64,000 nucleotides of DNA from Rhynchopus euleeides (lineage: Eukaryota > Euglenozoa > Diplonemea > Diplonemida > Diplonemidae), in assembly GCA_963210315.1 (NCBI GenBank), contig OY723322.1, positions 434,001 to 498,000 on the forward strand, in the 5' to 3' direction. This document shows positions 19,410-30,813 of this stretch, in pieces; the stretch's first letter is position 1, and each line of letters opens with the position of its first letter. The notes below the pieces were generated by a model. The model searched no databases, was not told the origin of the DNA, and worked only from the letters and a program-made list of their open reading frames with translations. The translations under genes were made by a program, and so were the position numbers.

Positions 19410-21171
19410 TGCAAGATGGGGCTGCCCCTGTTGATGACAAACACGGAACCTGTGTGCAGGAGGGTGGATTCTACAACACTTCAGGACACGGCGACCCCAG
19501 CGAGGCAAACAACCGACGGGGGGGAGGGTGCGCGGGCACTTCGTTTCGGCCACCACCACCTGGCGTGCCTCAATTCTAATCGTATTCCCCCCACCCACCA
19601 ACACCCCCACCCCCCACCCCGTCTGCCACTTCCTTCTCCACCCTAAAGCCACACACCATCGGGTCGGAGAGGGGCATCTACAGGTGGTGGTCAAAAACCA
19701 CACCTGGGGTCTCCGGGATTCGCTGCAGGGCAAGTTGGCCAGCTCTGCTCTTCCTGACAACATTTCTAGGTGCTACACTGGCGCCTATGTGTTGCACCGG
19801 CACAGGGTGTGAGGGGGGGTCCCTCCCCTCGGCACGTTCCCGTCAGGCCCATGTTGCCTGCATGAGAAAAACAAGAAGGGGCACAGACAATTGCAGGCGC
19901 ACTCAACAGGCAGGGTGGGTGGGGGAGGAGGAGGGAGGAGGCACCACGAGAGGGGGAAGCAGCGAAAAAGGAGAAAAGAAAAGCGATTCCAGCGGCACCT
20001 GTTGCCGAAGCACTTTAGGTGAGAGGGGGTGCTGTTCCGAGTTCGCCTGGCCATAAGGTGGCTTGCTTTTTGATTTTTTTTCTCTTTTGAACTCGCGAAA
20101 TGGCATCGCACTGTGCTGGATCCCACAATGCGAGCAACGAAGCTCATTTCCTGCACAATTCGCCGTCACAACTTGATGGCTCATCAGACCCGAAGCCTCC
20201 CCACCGCCGGATTTTCCAATTCCCGGCTCCCTCCACCCTGCACACACGATGCCTCATTCCGAACCAAATTCTTGTCGTCGGGCACATCAAGGCAACACAC
20301 TCCGATTCGACCCCCTCCCCCCCCCCCCTTCCCCCATGTGCACCCCCTCACCCACGCTCTGCTGTGGAGACCTGCAGAGACGCGTCATACATTGCAGCGC
20401 GGAAGATGGCGGATCGCTCACCCCGCCCCCGTTTGTGAACAACTCAGGAGGAGGCACCAGCCTGGCCCCTCCGCTTCAGTGCCACCCCCCCCCCCCACCC
20501 GAGGGATTCCCGCGGCTACAGCCACGCGAGGGGAACATTATTCGATGCCCGACGTGATCTCCTCCCCCTTGGCGAGTCCCCCCCACCCCCCTCCATCCCC
20601 TCTGCGAGAAGTGAGACGCATTAGCAAAGCTGCAAAATCAAAAAGATCGCCCCACCACCACCCACCGCCACACCTTCACTCAAGTTGCATGCTGGCGTCT
20701 GAGGGAAAGGGTTCGTTCTGGGAGAAGACTTGAAACTGACGAGACACTCATTTGCAGCCTTTGCCATCACAGGGCATTCACTCAGGGAAGAAGCCCTGGG
20801 CCAGCCCTCAAATCAAACCCCATGAGACGGGAGCGGGTGGGGAGAACAGGAAGGTCAGGAAGGGTGTCGGGAGTCTGAGATGCGCGTGTGAGCGGGTGGC
20901 GATGGAGAGGGCTAGGGTGGGTGGGGGGGTGGGGGGGTCGCCACAACAACACAGTCAAAAAGGCTTCTTCTGCAAGCCCCGATGATTCCGCCATGCCCTG
21001 TGTTGGCCGTTCGAGAGGCACAAACATCTCACAATCCCGGCCAACCCGGGTGCTGAGAAACAATCGAGGGGTGGGGGTATCGCCCCACTGCACTGGGTGC
21101 TAATGGATGATGTGATTGCATGCATTGCATTCCGTAGTTTTTCAGCAGTTCGGATGCCATATTGACGCGGA
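19410..21171. other. Gene-free intergenic stretch
   Basis: It holds C runs near 20321-20330 and 20487-20497 and G-rich DNA at about 20920-20938. Open frames are low-complexity Pro/His/Gly-rich and unsupported. I see no RNA gene. Confidence 0.45.
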
Positions 21172-24100
21172 TTAAGTGAACTCTGCAAAGTCACGCTCGG
21201 TGATGGTGGAGTACTGGCCGTCGACAGACTTTGTGATATGGTACACTGTTTCCGTCCCGCAGACACGCCCGATGCGCCGCACAAACTGCTCGTCGTGGGT
21301 GATGATGATCAGCTGGAAGTTCTGGTGCAGCTTGCGAGCCTCAATCAGCTCTGTCAGGGCGTAGGCGAGCGAGTCGATGTTTTCGATGTCGAGGTTTGTA
21401 GTCGGCTCGTCCAGAGCGAGAATGCCACAGTCACAGCAGAAGGCCTGCGACAGGGCAATGCGCACCACGAGAGAGGCCAACACCTTCTGCCCAGCACTGC
21501 ATCTCCCGCGCATGTCGAGCGCCACACCGTTCTTCACCATCACCACACGGTAGTTGTAGTTCCGCCGTGTGGTGCTCGCTTCCACGTCGCTTCGCAGCTC
21601 GACGTGGTCAATATCGTTGCCTCGGTAGGTGCGAACCCACAGGTCACGGATCACCTCGTTCACCTCGGTGATCTTCTCATCGTGGTACTTCATCAGAGCC
21701 TTGTCCAGGGCCTGAGAGTATTTCCCCAGGTCGTCGTCTGCAAGCTGTGCCGTGGTCAGACGGATCAGCGTGCTGTTGTAGCGCTCGTCGATCCTGTCGT
21801 ACTTGATGCTCTGCAGCTCCGTCTGCCGCTCGTTCAGCAGGTTCTCTGTGGCGTGCATCTGCCCTGCGAACATGGCACGCTCCTTCTCATGCTCAGACTT
21901 CTGTGCGCGCAGCTTGTCCAGAGATGCCCACACACCCTCGTGCCCGCGTGTGCGCTCGCTGATGACCTTGCGAAGCTGGGCCAGCTGCGACTCGCCGCTG
22001 CGCACCTCCCTGCAGACTGTGCGGTACTGCAGGTTCGCCTCCAGCTCCCGCCGCGTCTGGTCCTGCTTGCTGAGCTTTGCAAGCAGCTCAGAGGCCTTTG
22101 CCTCGAGCATCTCTTTCTCGTGCCCGCGGTGCTGCTGCCGCTCCTCGAACTCGCGGAGCCTCTGCTCCAACTGCACCACCCTCTCAGGCGTGTTCTCCTC
22201 CAGGTGCCGCTTCACGTCCCCCACGATGGCGGCAATCCGCGACAAGCCCTCCTGCCGCTCCTCCACATGCGACGTGATCTCCGCCTCCTTCCTGTCCCCC
22301 TCCTCCCTCCGCCGCAGCAGCTCCTGCTCGTGCGCCGCAAGCTGCTGCTCGGCAGGCGCCAGCGTGGCCTTGATATCGGCACATGTGTTGTTCCCCCGCG
22401 TATACTCCTCATGCAGCGACTCATACTGCACCTTGACACGCGCTCGCTCTTCAACTGCTGCCTTCTTGCCATCCAGCAGGCGCTGCTGCTGCTGCACCTG
22501 CTGCCCGAGAAGCGTCGACTCGCTGCGCTGCCTCTCGAGGGTGGCCATGAGGTTCTGCTGCTCGCGCACCAGCCCAGTCATGCGTGACTGCACCTCGTCT
22601 ATCTCGCGCTCCACCAGGTCCAGCGGGCGCACGCCCTCGCCATACTGTGCGGCGATCTTCGTCTCCTCACCGCGGATGCTCTCCTCCACACCCCTGGCGC
22701 TGGCCTGCAGCTCCTTGACCCTGTCTGCTGTGTGTAGCAGGCCTTCGAAATCCTTCGCCTCCTTCGCCAGTGCATCCAGCTTAGCCGTGAGGCCGCGCAG
22801 CGACTCGGTGCGGATCTCGAAGGTATCGCGTGCCTTGGCCTGCTGCTCGTCAAGCTTCTGCACCTCGTCGCGGAGGCGCTGCACGTCGCTGTGGACAGGC
22901 AGCAGGCGGCGCACCTCGTGCACCAGTCGCTGTGTCTTCTCCAGCGTGTCGCGCTTGGCGGCGATGGTGGCGGGTACCTCGCGCAGCTTCTGCTGCATCG
23001 TGTGGGCCATCACGCTCAGCTCCGACTCCGTCATGTCGCGCGCACAGATGGGGCAGCACCGTTCCTCCTCGGCAGTCTCCTTGAAGCGTTCGTGGCACAG
23101 CTGCAGCGCCTCCATGGAGGCCACGGTTTTGCGCTCCTTCTCCTCCTTCGTCACCGCCTTCGTCAGCAGCTCCGGCAGGGCCTTGTTGTGCTTCTGCTGC
23201 AGCGGCGCGTAGCTGTCCTCCTTCAGCTTCACCTCCGCCTCCAAATGCATGTGGCGCTGCGAGAGCTGCGCCACCTGCTGCTTCGCAATGGCCAGCTCCC
23301 TGTCACACTCGGTGGCCTGCTTCTGCACCTTCGCGACAGCAGCCTGCTTCTGATCGACTGCAGCGCGCACATCCTCCTTAAACTGTGGGGGGAAACATGG
23401 GACGGGCCGTGCTGTCGGATGCATACATTCGCGTGTGGCTTGCGCCCAGCAAGCCTCTGAAACCCATCCTCGAGCTGCTGCTTGACAGACGCTGCGGTGT
23501 GTGTGTGGTGTGCGCCTCAATGCACGCAACGTGCAGCGTGCATACCTTCATCCCTCCCGAATGACTCGCGCTGCTCCCTCAGGAGGCGCAGCTTGTGCGC
23601 CGCCTGCTGCTCGTCACGCCTGCTCTGCGCATCCGCCCGCAACGCATCGGACTGCACCTGCAGGGCTGTGTGCTCCTCCCGCAGCACAGACAACCGCGAC
23701 CCCACCGCCTCCTCCTCGCCCCGCTTCTCCCCGAGCTGCTGCTCCAGGCGTGCCAGGTGCTGGTCCGCGTCGCCCTGTTCCTTGTCCGCAGCAGACAGGG
23801 CGTTGTAGCGGTCCTTCAGGTCACGCAGCTTTGGGCGCGACTGTTCATTCTTACTCTCGAGAGCCTTCAGCTCTGCAAGCATCTGATCGCGCCTCTGCCG
23901 CACGCCGCTCATCTGGCGCTCGACATCCTCCTGAGCCCAGCGTGCCTCGGAACGCTCCTTCTCACGCTGCCGCTTGAGCTCCTCCAGCTTCTGCACCAGC
24001 GTGTCATACAGCTGCAGCACGGCCGACTCGTCGAAATGATGCTCCACGTCAACACTGAGCTGCAGATTGCTGGCGGAGGCGATGCCGCGCAGCATCCCCT

Positions 24101-25214
24101 GCAGACGGGCCATGCGCCCCTCGTGCTCGCTGCGCTGTTTGAGGAGAAACTCGCGCTCGCTGCGGATGCGCATCAGCAGCCCATCCGCCTCGCGGATCTC
24201 CGTGGAGAGGCTGCGGGCCCGCTGCTCCGCCTCGTTGCGCTGGTGCTTCAGGCTGTCGAACACGCCGTCGAACTTCTGCAGCGCCTCCTCCAGCTTCTCG
24301 TCGGTCTCCTCCGACACCGCGGCGAGCGACCGCCCCAGGGTCTCCCGCTGGTGCACCAGCGCCTCGACCTGCCCCTGCAGCTTGATGGTATCACTCTCCA
24401 GCTGCTGGATCTCCTCCGCCTGCTGCCCCGTCTCGTTGATCTGCGCCTGCACCTGCCCGATCACCCCGTCGATGCTCCGGATCTGCTCCGTAACAGAGGT
24501 GATCTTCTTCTGCGTGTCCTCCACCTGCGCCCTCAGGAGATGTGCCTGCTCACGCTTCTGTTTGAACACCGCGAGGTTGGCGATGTGCTCCTTGATCTTA
24601 TCGCGATTGTCCTTCCCTATGCGCCGCAGCTCCTCCAACGCTTTTGTATACCGAGTGGAGGAGAAGATCTCGTCGAACCGCTTCTTCAGGGTGCGTGCAT
24701 CAGAGAGGGGCCAGTTGGTGTCATCCTGATGCAGGAAGATCACATTGTCAAGGATAGGCTTCGATATGCCCAGCAGGTCCGGCACAAGCTTGTCGATGTC
24801 GCTGCATTTGTATGACTGTGACACGATCTGCCCCGTTTTGGGGTCGCGTGTCTGCAGGGATACGTCAAGCGTTTCAAACTTCTGCTTCTCACTCGACGAC
24901 TGTGTCAGCTGGTAGCTCCGCCCGATCAACATCTGCTGACCCGCATTGGTGCGGAACTGCAGTCTGATCTGCGCCTTCACCTCCGTCTCCCCTGCAACCT
25001 TTGGGTCATGGATGAAGGCGGCACCCTTCCCGGTGTTCACCGGCAGCTCGCCTGTGCACGCATTGCGCAGACTCTCAATGACAGTCGTCTTCCCACACCC
25101 GTTGGGCCCGAGGATAATCGTGACAGGCTTGTGGAAGCGCAGCGACTGCCGTGCCGATGTGTCAGGGTTGAATGACCGGATCCCCGCGATCTGCAGCTGC
25201 TCGATACATGCCAT
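21172..25214 (-). CDS. RAD50: RAD50 double-strand-break repair ATPase, two main exons
   Basis: Exon 1 runs 25214 to about 23546 and exon 2 from about 23382 to 21172, together about 1290 residues (human 1312). Exon 1 begins MACIEQLQIAGIRSFNP, carries Walker A GPNGCGKTT (residues 36-44) and the Q-loop region NVIFLHQDDTNWPLSD, then heptad-rich coiled coil. Exon 2 carries the zinc hook CCPICARDM in the middle of the coil, the ABC signature RCSAGQKVLASL, Walker B CGILALDEPTTNLD and the H-loop IITHDEQFV. It is the ATPase of the MRE11-RAD50-NBS1 complex, which tethers and processes DNA ends in the nucleus. The junction is uncertain: the donor G|GTATGC at 23546/23545 is phase 1, while the strongest acceptor (TTTCCCCCCACAG before 23382) is phase 0. 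Acceptors further upstream that fit phase 1 exist. Confidence 0.95.
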
Positions 25215-26595
25215 CTCTGCAGCAGCAGCAGGGGCTGTGTAGGCCGATGGGGGCGCCCAGGCCTACCCCCAGTTCGGCGGCACGACTAGGGTCTCTCGTG
25301 CCGAGGTGGGCCCAATGTGAGGCCTGTGGTGTGTATAGTGTGGTGTGGTGGTGTGTCAGTGTGCATGCACTGCGCATCACTCCGTCCGATTAAGTGGTGT
25401 AAATGGGGGAGGCGCAGATAAAGTTTGGAAAGGGGACTGCAGCCGGATGAAGTAGCGGAGTGGGGAGGTGTGGGGGCGTCAAGCTTCTCCGATTCGGGCC
25501 GTTACAGCCGCCCGAGCGGCACATGCTCAACCCTCAGCTGCCTCCTTCCCCGCCCCCCCCCCCCCCCGTCCAAAAAATATAACGGCGCACATCGCAACCT
25601 CCCAACACAAATCGCACCACCCAGCCCGCCACTCCCCTCTTCCCAGCCGCGAAAGGGGCTCGGAAGCCTTGCTGGCCAGTGGTGCGGTTTTTGCCCCCTC
25701 CTCCATTGCTCTCGTGAGCTCTCCCGTAACGCTGTCACAACAACCAGTGGGGTCAGCCATATGCTGCTTTCGGCACCCAGCTGCTCGCTGGCATCGGCAA
25801 ACAATGCATTCCTACAGTGTTGTACATCCGAATTGCAGCGGCTGGTGGGTACGCCGGTGAAACAATATACCGTTGCCTAAGCCGGTTAAAATCCCCTCAC
25901 CCACACTCACGACAGCTGTCAGAAGGGCATGTTGCAAATAGTATACTCTGCGTCAAGTCATGCCGAGGCCCCCAGCGCGAAGGAGGTATTTCCGCCAAGA
26001 CCTACCACCCTTCCAACTCCTTGCCGCCGTGACCCTTCAGACTGTCAACATAAAGAACACAACCGCCGAGTCTGAAACATTGCATTGTGGCAGTGCCGCT
26101 GCAAACCCACCCAAAGGGAGGGCTGCTTTACCTCAACAGGAGTGAGGACGAGAGAGGAGAAAGAGGAAGAGAGAGAGAGAGAGAGTCGAACACGTTACGT
26201 GTGACGGTACATTACGTTGTTATCATTTTGTGCAGGTGCCATGCGGCAGCTGCACGTGTGTGGGGAGGAGGGAGGGGGGGTGGGGGGGGGGGCAAAAAAA
26301 AGATGCCTTTTTCGTCGGCTTTACGAATAGGGCACCTCCAAAAAGGTGTGAAAGATATATCCGGGGGGGGGGGGGGGGGGTGGGGTGGGGTGGGGGGGTT
26401 TATTCCTGGAGCACATTTTTGCACCCCATCCGAAAGGGCAACACTTTGTATCTCTCTTTTGTCTTGGAGCAAAAATAACATCTTCGGTCTGGGGGTTTAA
26501 GTGTTCATTGTTCCTCTGCGTGGCGGTGGCCTTGGGCCACACCAAAATAGGATCATGTTCGGGTAGCCAAACCCAGAGCAAATGCCGCTCGTAGC
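25215..26595. other. Gene-free stretch with C16 and G18 homopolymers
   Basis: It includes a C run at about 25551-25567, a GA microsatellite at 26167-26186 and an 18-base G run at 26363-26380 followed by further G blocks to about 26398. No supported gene. Confidence 0.5.
26363..26398 (+). repeat. G18 homopolymer and G-quadruplex-type tract
   Basis: Eighteen consecutive G, then T-separated blocks of four, four and seven G. This is the longest homopolymer in the window. Confidence 0.9.
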
Positions 26596-27096
26596 TGGTG
26601 TCAGGACGACCCGCCCCCAATACTAAACTGCATCCCAACCAGACCACCCTCTCTTGCGTCTTGGCCGCGTCTCTCAAGACAGCACATAAAAATCAATTAG
26701 CGGCCGATATCTTGCCACTTCAGGTTTTCTACAATTTCCTTCGACCTGAAGCGTTCAGCAGGAACAAAACCGAATCCCCGCTGCACATGTTGCCAATGTT
26801 AATCACGGTGGAGGCCCCCCCGCCCCCCCACCTGGGATAGCATCCTGTGGATGCAGCAGCCCTCCGATGACAGGACACCCGACCTTGCGCACATCCCGCA
26901 CACGATGCGTGGCGGGGGTGATGTGCGTTGGCTTGCCGGGCCTGCCATCCTCTGTTCCCCAGAAGTGGGAGGAACAGAAAAGTATCTGCGAAAGGCTGCC
27001 ACAAGAGATGAAACAATCCAAGTATTAGCGTGTGTGTCGGAGACCCGCGCCCTGCGCAAAAAAATAAAATCGGCACAGCGTTTCCGACCACCGAGA
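26596..27096. repeat. 501-bp array block T, copy A (3' flank of RRM gene A)
   Basis: From TGGTGTCAGG to CCACCGAGA. It is exactly 501 bp, as in the other three copies, with only about eight differences from copy B. It ends six bases before the stop codon of gene A. Confidence 0.93.
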
Positions 27097-27102
27097 TCAA
27101 GC

Positions 27103-28223
27103 CTAGTACCCACCCTTACCGGCACCGCCATCACGGTCCTCGCGGATGAAGAGGGGACGCCCGTGGAGCTGGACCTCGTTCAGCTCTGCGATGGCCCTCT
27201 GCGCGTCGTGCGGGTTGGAGAACTCCACCATCGCAGACCCCTTCGAGCTGTGGTGAAGGGCGGTGTGCGTGCAGTCGAGGACAAGACTTGGAGTTGCGTA
27301 AATTGTTCGTATGAAGGCCCAGGCATGTGTACAGGCTCAGGTCATTTGTGACAATATCACCACACAAATAAAGGCATGTGACTCAAGTGTGTGAGGCGGT
27401 GGTTTGAAAGCATACCGGCCGTCGTGCCCCTCGAACAGGTCGGCGCGCGTCACATCCCCGATCTGGCGGAAGTAGTCCTTCAGGTCCTGCCAGCTCGTGC
27501 GCCACGCCAGGTTCGTGACGAAGATACGGCAAGAGCTGTCGCCCCCGCCGCTGTGGAAGTTCTGCTGGCCCTGCATCAAGGATGATGTGTTGACGCCTCT
27601 GACTGAGGAGGGAAGGGGAACTGAATCAGGGCACAGGAAGGGAGACGAACTGCAGAAGGCACCGAGAGCACCCTGCAGGTCGATCTCCACTATACAGAAC
27701 ACACGTGTCGCAGCCGGGGCCAAGCCCACTGTTCCTTGTCTCATAAACATACCCGACCACCACCGCCAGCGCGGCCGCCACCACCCCTGCCACCCTTCCC
27801 CTTGCCGACGAAGCCACCCTTGCCACCCTTGCCGCCGTAGCTACGGCCACCACTGCCACCACGCGAGCCGCCCCCGCTGAAGCTGCCGAAGTTGCCGGTC
27901 GAGCCAGGCAGACCAGTGATGTCACGGTCGTCCTTGTCCTGGCGGACGAAGATCTTCCTGCCCTGGAACTCCCAGTCGTGCATCAGCACCATAGCATCAG
28001 CAGCCTCGCGTGCCGTGGCGAACTCCACGATGCCACACCCTGCGCTGCGGCCCTGGCGGTCCTCCTTCACGTTTGCGTAGACAACAGTCCCCTCGCCATC
28101 GTTGAACAGGTCCTTCAGCTCCTGCCACCGTGCCCTGTAGGGCAAGTTTCCGACGTAGAGACGGCGACCAACGGTCACCTGCTCACCCTGGTGCTCCACA
28201 GTCACTGTCTTCTCCTCCGCCAT
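27103..28223 (-). CDS. Two-RRM RNA-binding protein, array copy A (256 aa)
   Basis: Exons are 27753-28223, 27416-27570 and 27103-27247. Donors are GTATGT and GTATGC, phases 0 and 2, and the spliced frame closes exactly. RRM1 spans residues 20-98 with RNP2 LYVGNL (22-27) and RNP1-like AGCGIVEF (61-68). A Gly/Lys/Arg-rich linker (GGKGGKGG, about 117-157) follows, then RRM2 with RNP2 IFVTNL (173-178) and RNP1 KGSAMVEF (211-218), split by intron 2. The layout resembles hnRNP M/GBP2-type nuclear RNA-binding proteins. The target is unknown. It is the most diverged array member. Its intron-2 side acceptor differs: the acceptor matching the other copies would put an early stop in frame, so exon 2 probably starts at GQQNF (27570) after a downstream CAG. 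Confidence 0.9.
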
Positions 28224-28493
28224 TGTTCCACCCTCGTCCCGACACCCCCTCTGGGATGGTGGTGCTGCTGAACACAATGAAAGACATAAGACAGCACTAA
28301 GACGGGAGTCTGATGATGCCCCGAACAGGGCACTGGTGCACTGGTGCCCGTTGACACGGAGGGATGCCACATGGGGGTCGGGGTGATCCAACGGAGATGG
28401 GCAGGGCGCAGGGCACAGGGGGCCGACACAGGTGGTTGCGTTGCTCAGTACATAGAACCCGATGTGGACCACTCGTCATCCGACAGTGAGGTT

Positions 28494-29030
28494 CGCACGA
28501 AGCGAGGGTTAAAGAAGCAGGAGAGGTCGGGTTTGAGACGACGACCTGTGGGTGGTGAACCCACCGCGCTGAGCACTGCACCATCCCCTATGGTGGAGTC
28601 GCCAGGAGTCGCAGCTCAAACCCGTGTGTGGGAACGTTTCTGTTCACACATAACTAAAGGAACGGCAAAACGGAAAGTCAAAAAGTATCACCTCCCGCTG
28701 AATTCGGACCAACAAGCTGCAGAATGCAGCCAGGCGCACTGCCCACTGCGCCAAGGAGGATCTGAAAGGAAGGGCAAGGGGACAACAGACGCAGCTTCGC
28801 ACTGGAAACACTTCCAGTGTTCTGTTCCGTCAGTTTGTCCGAAAGAAAGCGACGACCTCTCGCGTGTGGTGCGAGTGTGTCGCCAATATGAGCGGTGATG
28901 CAGTACAAACATCAATCTGGGTTCTTTTCCTCTGCGAAGCCGTGGTCTTCCACCACACCAAGGGGATCTTTTCTGGGCAGTCGAGCGTAGTGCTCGAAAC
29001 TGCAGCAAAAAAGCAATCACGCGCACAGTG
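28494..29030. repeat. Array block S, copy 1
   Basis: About 537 bp shared almost identically with 33775-34310 and 36200-36793. It lies directly left of a 501-bp T block in all three cases. It contains the tRNA-like segment 28519-28590 on the minus strand. Confidence 0.9.
28519..28590 (-). repeat. tRNA-Val(CAC)-like segment, probable SINE head, copy 1
   Basis: Read on the minus strand it folds as a cloverleaf: acceptor TAGGGGA against CTCTCCT (weak), T8, D-arm GTGC/GCGC with an 8-nt loop starting A14, anticodon arm GTGGG/CCCAC (perfect) with loop TTCACCA, a 5-nt variable region, and a T-arm GTCGT/CCGAC with loop CTCAAAC. The anticodon would be CAC. The A box (TGGTGCAGTG) is good and the B box has drifted. 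The weak acceptor and decayed B box argue for a tRNA-derived repeat rather than a working tRNA gene. Confidence 0.55.
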
Positions 29031-29531
29031 TGGTGTCAGGACGACCCGCCCCCAATACTAAACTGCATCCCAACCAGACCACCCTCTCTTGCGTCTTGGC
29101 CGCGTCTCTCAAGACAGCACATAAAAATCAATTAGCGGCCGATATCTTGCCACTTCAGGTTTTCTACAATTTCCTTCGACCTGAAGCGTTCAGCAGGAAC
29201 AAAACCGAATCCCCGCTGCACATGTTGCCAATGTTAATCACGGTGGAGGCCCCCCCGCCCCCCCACCTGGGATAGCATCCTGTGGATGCAGCAGCCCTCC
29301 GATGACAGGACACCCGACCTTGCGCACACCCCACACACGATGCGTGGCGGGGGTGATGTGCGTTGGCTTGCCGGGCCTGCCATCCTCTGTTTCCCAGAAG
29401 CGGGAGGAACAGAAAAGTATCTGCGAAAGGCTGCCACAAGAGATGAAACAATCCAAGTATTAGCGTGTGTGTCGGAGACCCGCGCTTTGCGCAAAAGTAT
29501 AAAATCGGCACAGCGTTTCCGACCACCGAGA
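29031..29531. repeat. 501-bp array block T, copy B
   Basis: The same boundaries and length as the other T blocks. It runs up to six bases before the stop codon of RRM gene B. Confidence 0.93.
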
Positions 29532-29537
29532 CCCAGT

Positions 29538-30726
29538 TTAGTAACCACGCCTCGCACTGGCGTCACGGTCCTCGCGGATGAAGAGGGGACGGTCATGCAG
29601 GTGAACCTCGTTCAGCTCTGCGATGGCCCTCTGCGCGTCGTGCGGGTTGGAGAACTCCACCACCGCAGACCCCTTCGAGCTGTGGTGGGAGGGCGGTGTG
29701 ATGCAGCGTGCACTCCCGAGAGCCAGAGGCGGAGATGCAGCGAGCCAGAGGCGGGGTGGAATGGATGAGAGAAGTGGAGACATTGTGTGTCCTCTCCTCC
29801 TTGTATTTCATTTCATGCGTTGACATGCGCACACTTTCAAGCCCCATTGTCTGATGTATGGAGCACTGTTGGCTGAATGACACTCGTAAGTCGTGCGTAG
29901 TAATCCCCTCAGACAGAAACCCCCTGGAGACCCACCCAACCCCACTTTGCACAACTCCTCTGCTTGAAGCATACCGGCCGTCGTGTCCCTGGAACACCTC
30001 AGCACGTGTCACCTCACCGATCTGGCGGAAGTGGTCCTTCAGGTCCTGCCAGCTCGTGCGCCACGCCAGGTTCATGACGAAGATGCGGCAAGTAGGGTCA
30101 CCACCACCGCCGCCGCCACCGCCACCCCCCTGGTGGTAGCTCTGCTGGCCCATGTATGGCGAGTCGTACTGAGGAGGGAGGGTGTGGGTATGTGAGCATC
30201 TGCACTATCGAGGAGGGCGAACACATGACTCTCAGCAGCAACGCGCGGAGAGGACCCTGAGCCCTCCGCAGACACACACAAAGAAACAAGACGGACGATG
30301 CAAGCTAAGCTCTTTGAGCATGCATACCTGACCACCCTTGCCGCCACCCTTACCGCCCTTGCCGCCGTACTGGCCACCACGGTTGAAGCCACTGAAGTTG
30401 CCGGTCGAACCAGGCATTCCGGCAATGTCGCGGTCGTCCTTGTCCTGGCGGACGAAGATTCTCCGCCCCTGGATCTCCCAGTCGTTCATCGTCATCATCG
30501 CATTGGCAGCCTCGCGTGCCGTGGCGAACTCCACGATGCCACACCCTGCGCTGCGGCCCTGGCGGTCCTCCTTCACGTTTGCGTAGACAACGTTCGCCCC
30601 ACCCTGGATGAACAGGTCCTTCAGCTCCTGCCACCGCGTCGTGTAGGGCAGGTTTCCGACGTAGAGACGGCGACCAACAGTCACGGGCTCGCCCTGGTAG
30701 TCCACAGTCACTGTCCTCTCCTCCAT
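29538..30726 (-). CDS. Two-RRM RNA-binding protein, array copy B (244 aa)
   Basis: Exons are 30328-30726, 29975-30168 and 29538-29679, with phases 0 and 2 and donors GTATGC. RRM1 (MEERTVTVDYQGEPVTVGRRL, then YVGNLPY) is followed by a shorter Gly-rich linker (GGQYGGKGGKGGGKGGQ), a second linker YDSPYMGQQSYHQ with a Gly run, and RRM2 ending DRDASARRGY. Exons 1 and 2 and intron 1 are nearly identical to copy D. Exon 3 (LNEVHLHDRP) is closer to copy A. Intron 2 is 295 bp, about twice that of C and D, because its middle holds unrelated sequence. The 87 bp upstream of the ATG match copy D. Confidence 0.92.
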
Positions 30727-30813
30727 TTTTGCTGTGTGCTACTTTTTGTCTTGACAACCTGTGTGGAAGGGTGATTATCGCCTGTGCAACACACACGCAA
30801 GCCAGGCCACGAC

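Noticed and set aside
21238-23212. Long plus-strand open frames over RAD50 exon 2
   Set aside because: Antisense shadows with Leu/His or Ser/Cys-biased composition. The minus frame carries the zinc hook, signature and Walker B.
28344-28898. Plus-strand ORFs across the S blocks
   Set aside because: They cross the tRNA-like segment and differ in length between copies. Nothing protein-like is seen.
29030-29275. 81-aa plus-strand ORF repeated identically in the T blocks (29030, 34310, 36793 and nearly at 26598)
   Set aside because: Its conservation follows from DNA duplication of the whole 501-bp block. It has no start context, domain or codon bias beyond that, and it ends in a poly-Pro tract over C runs.
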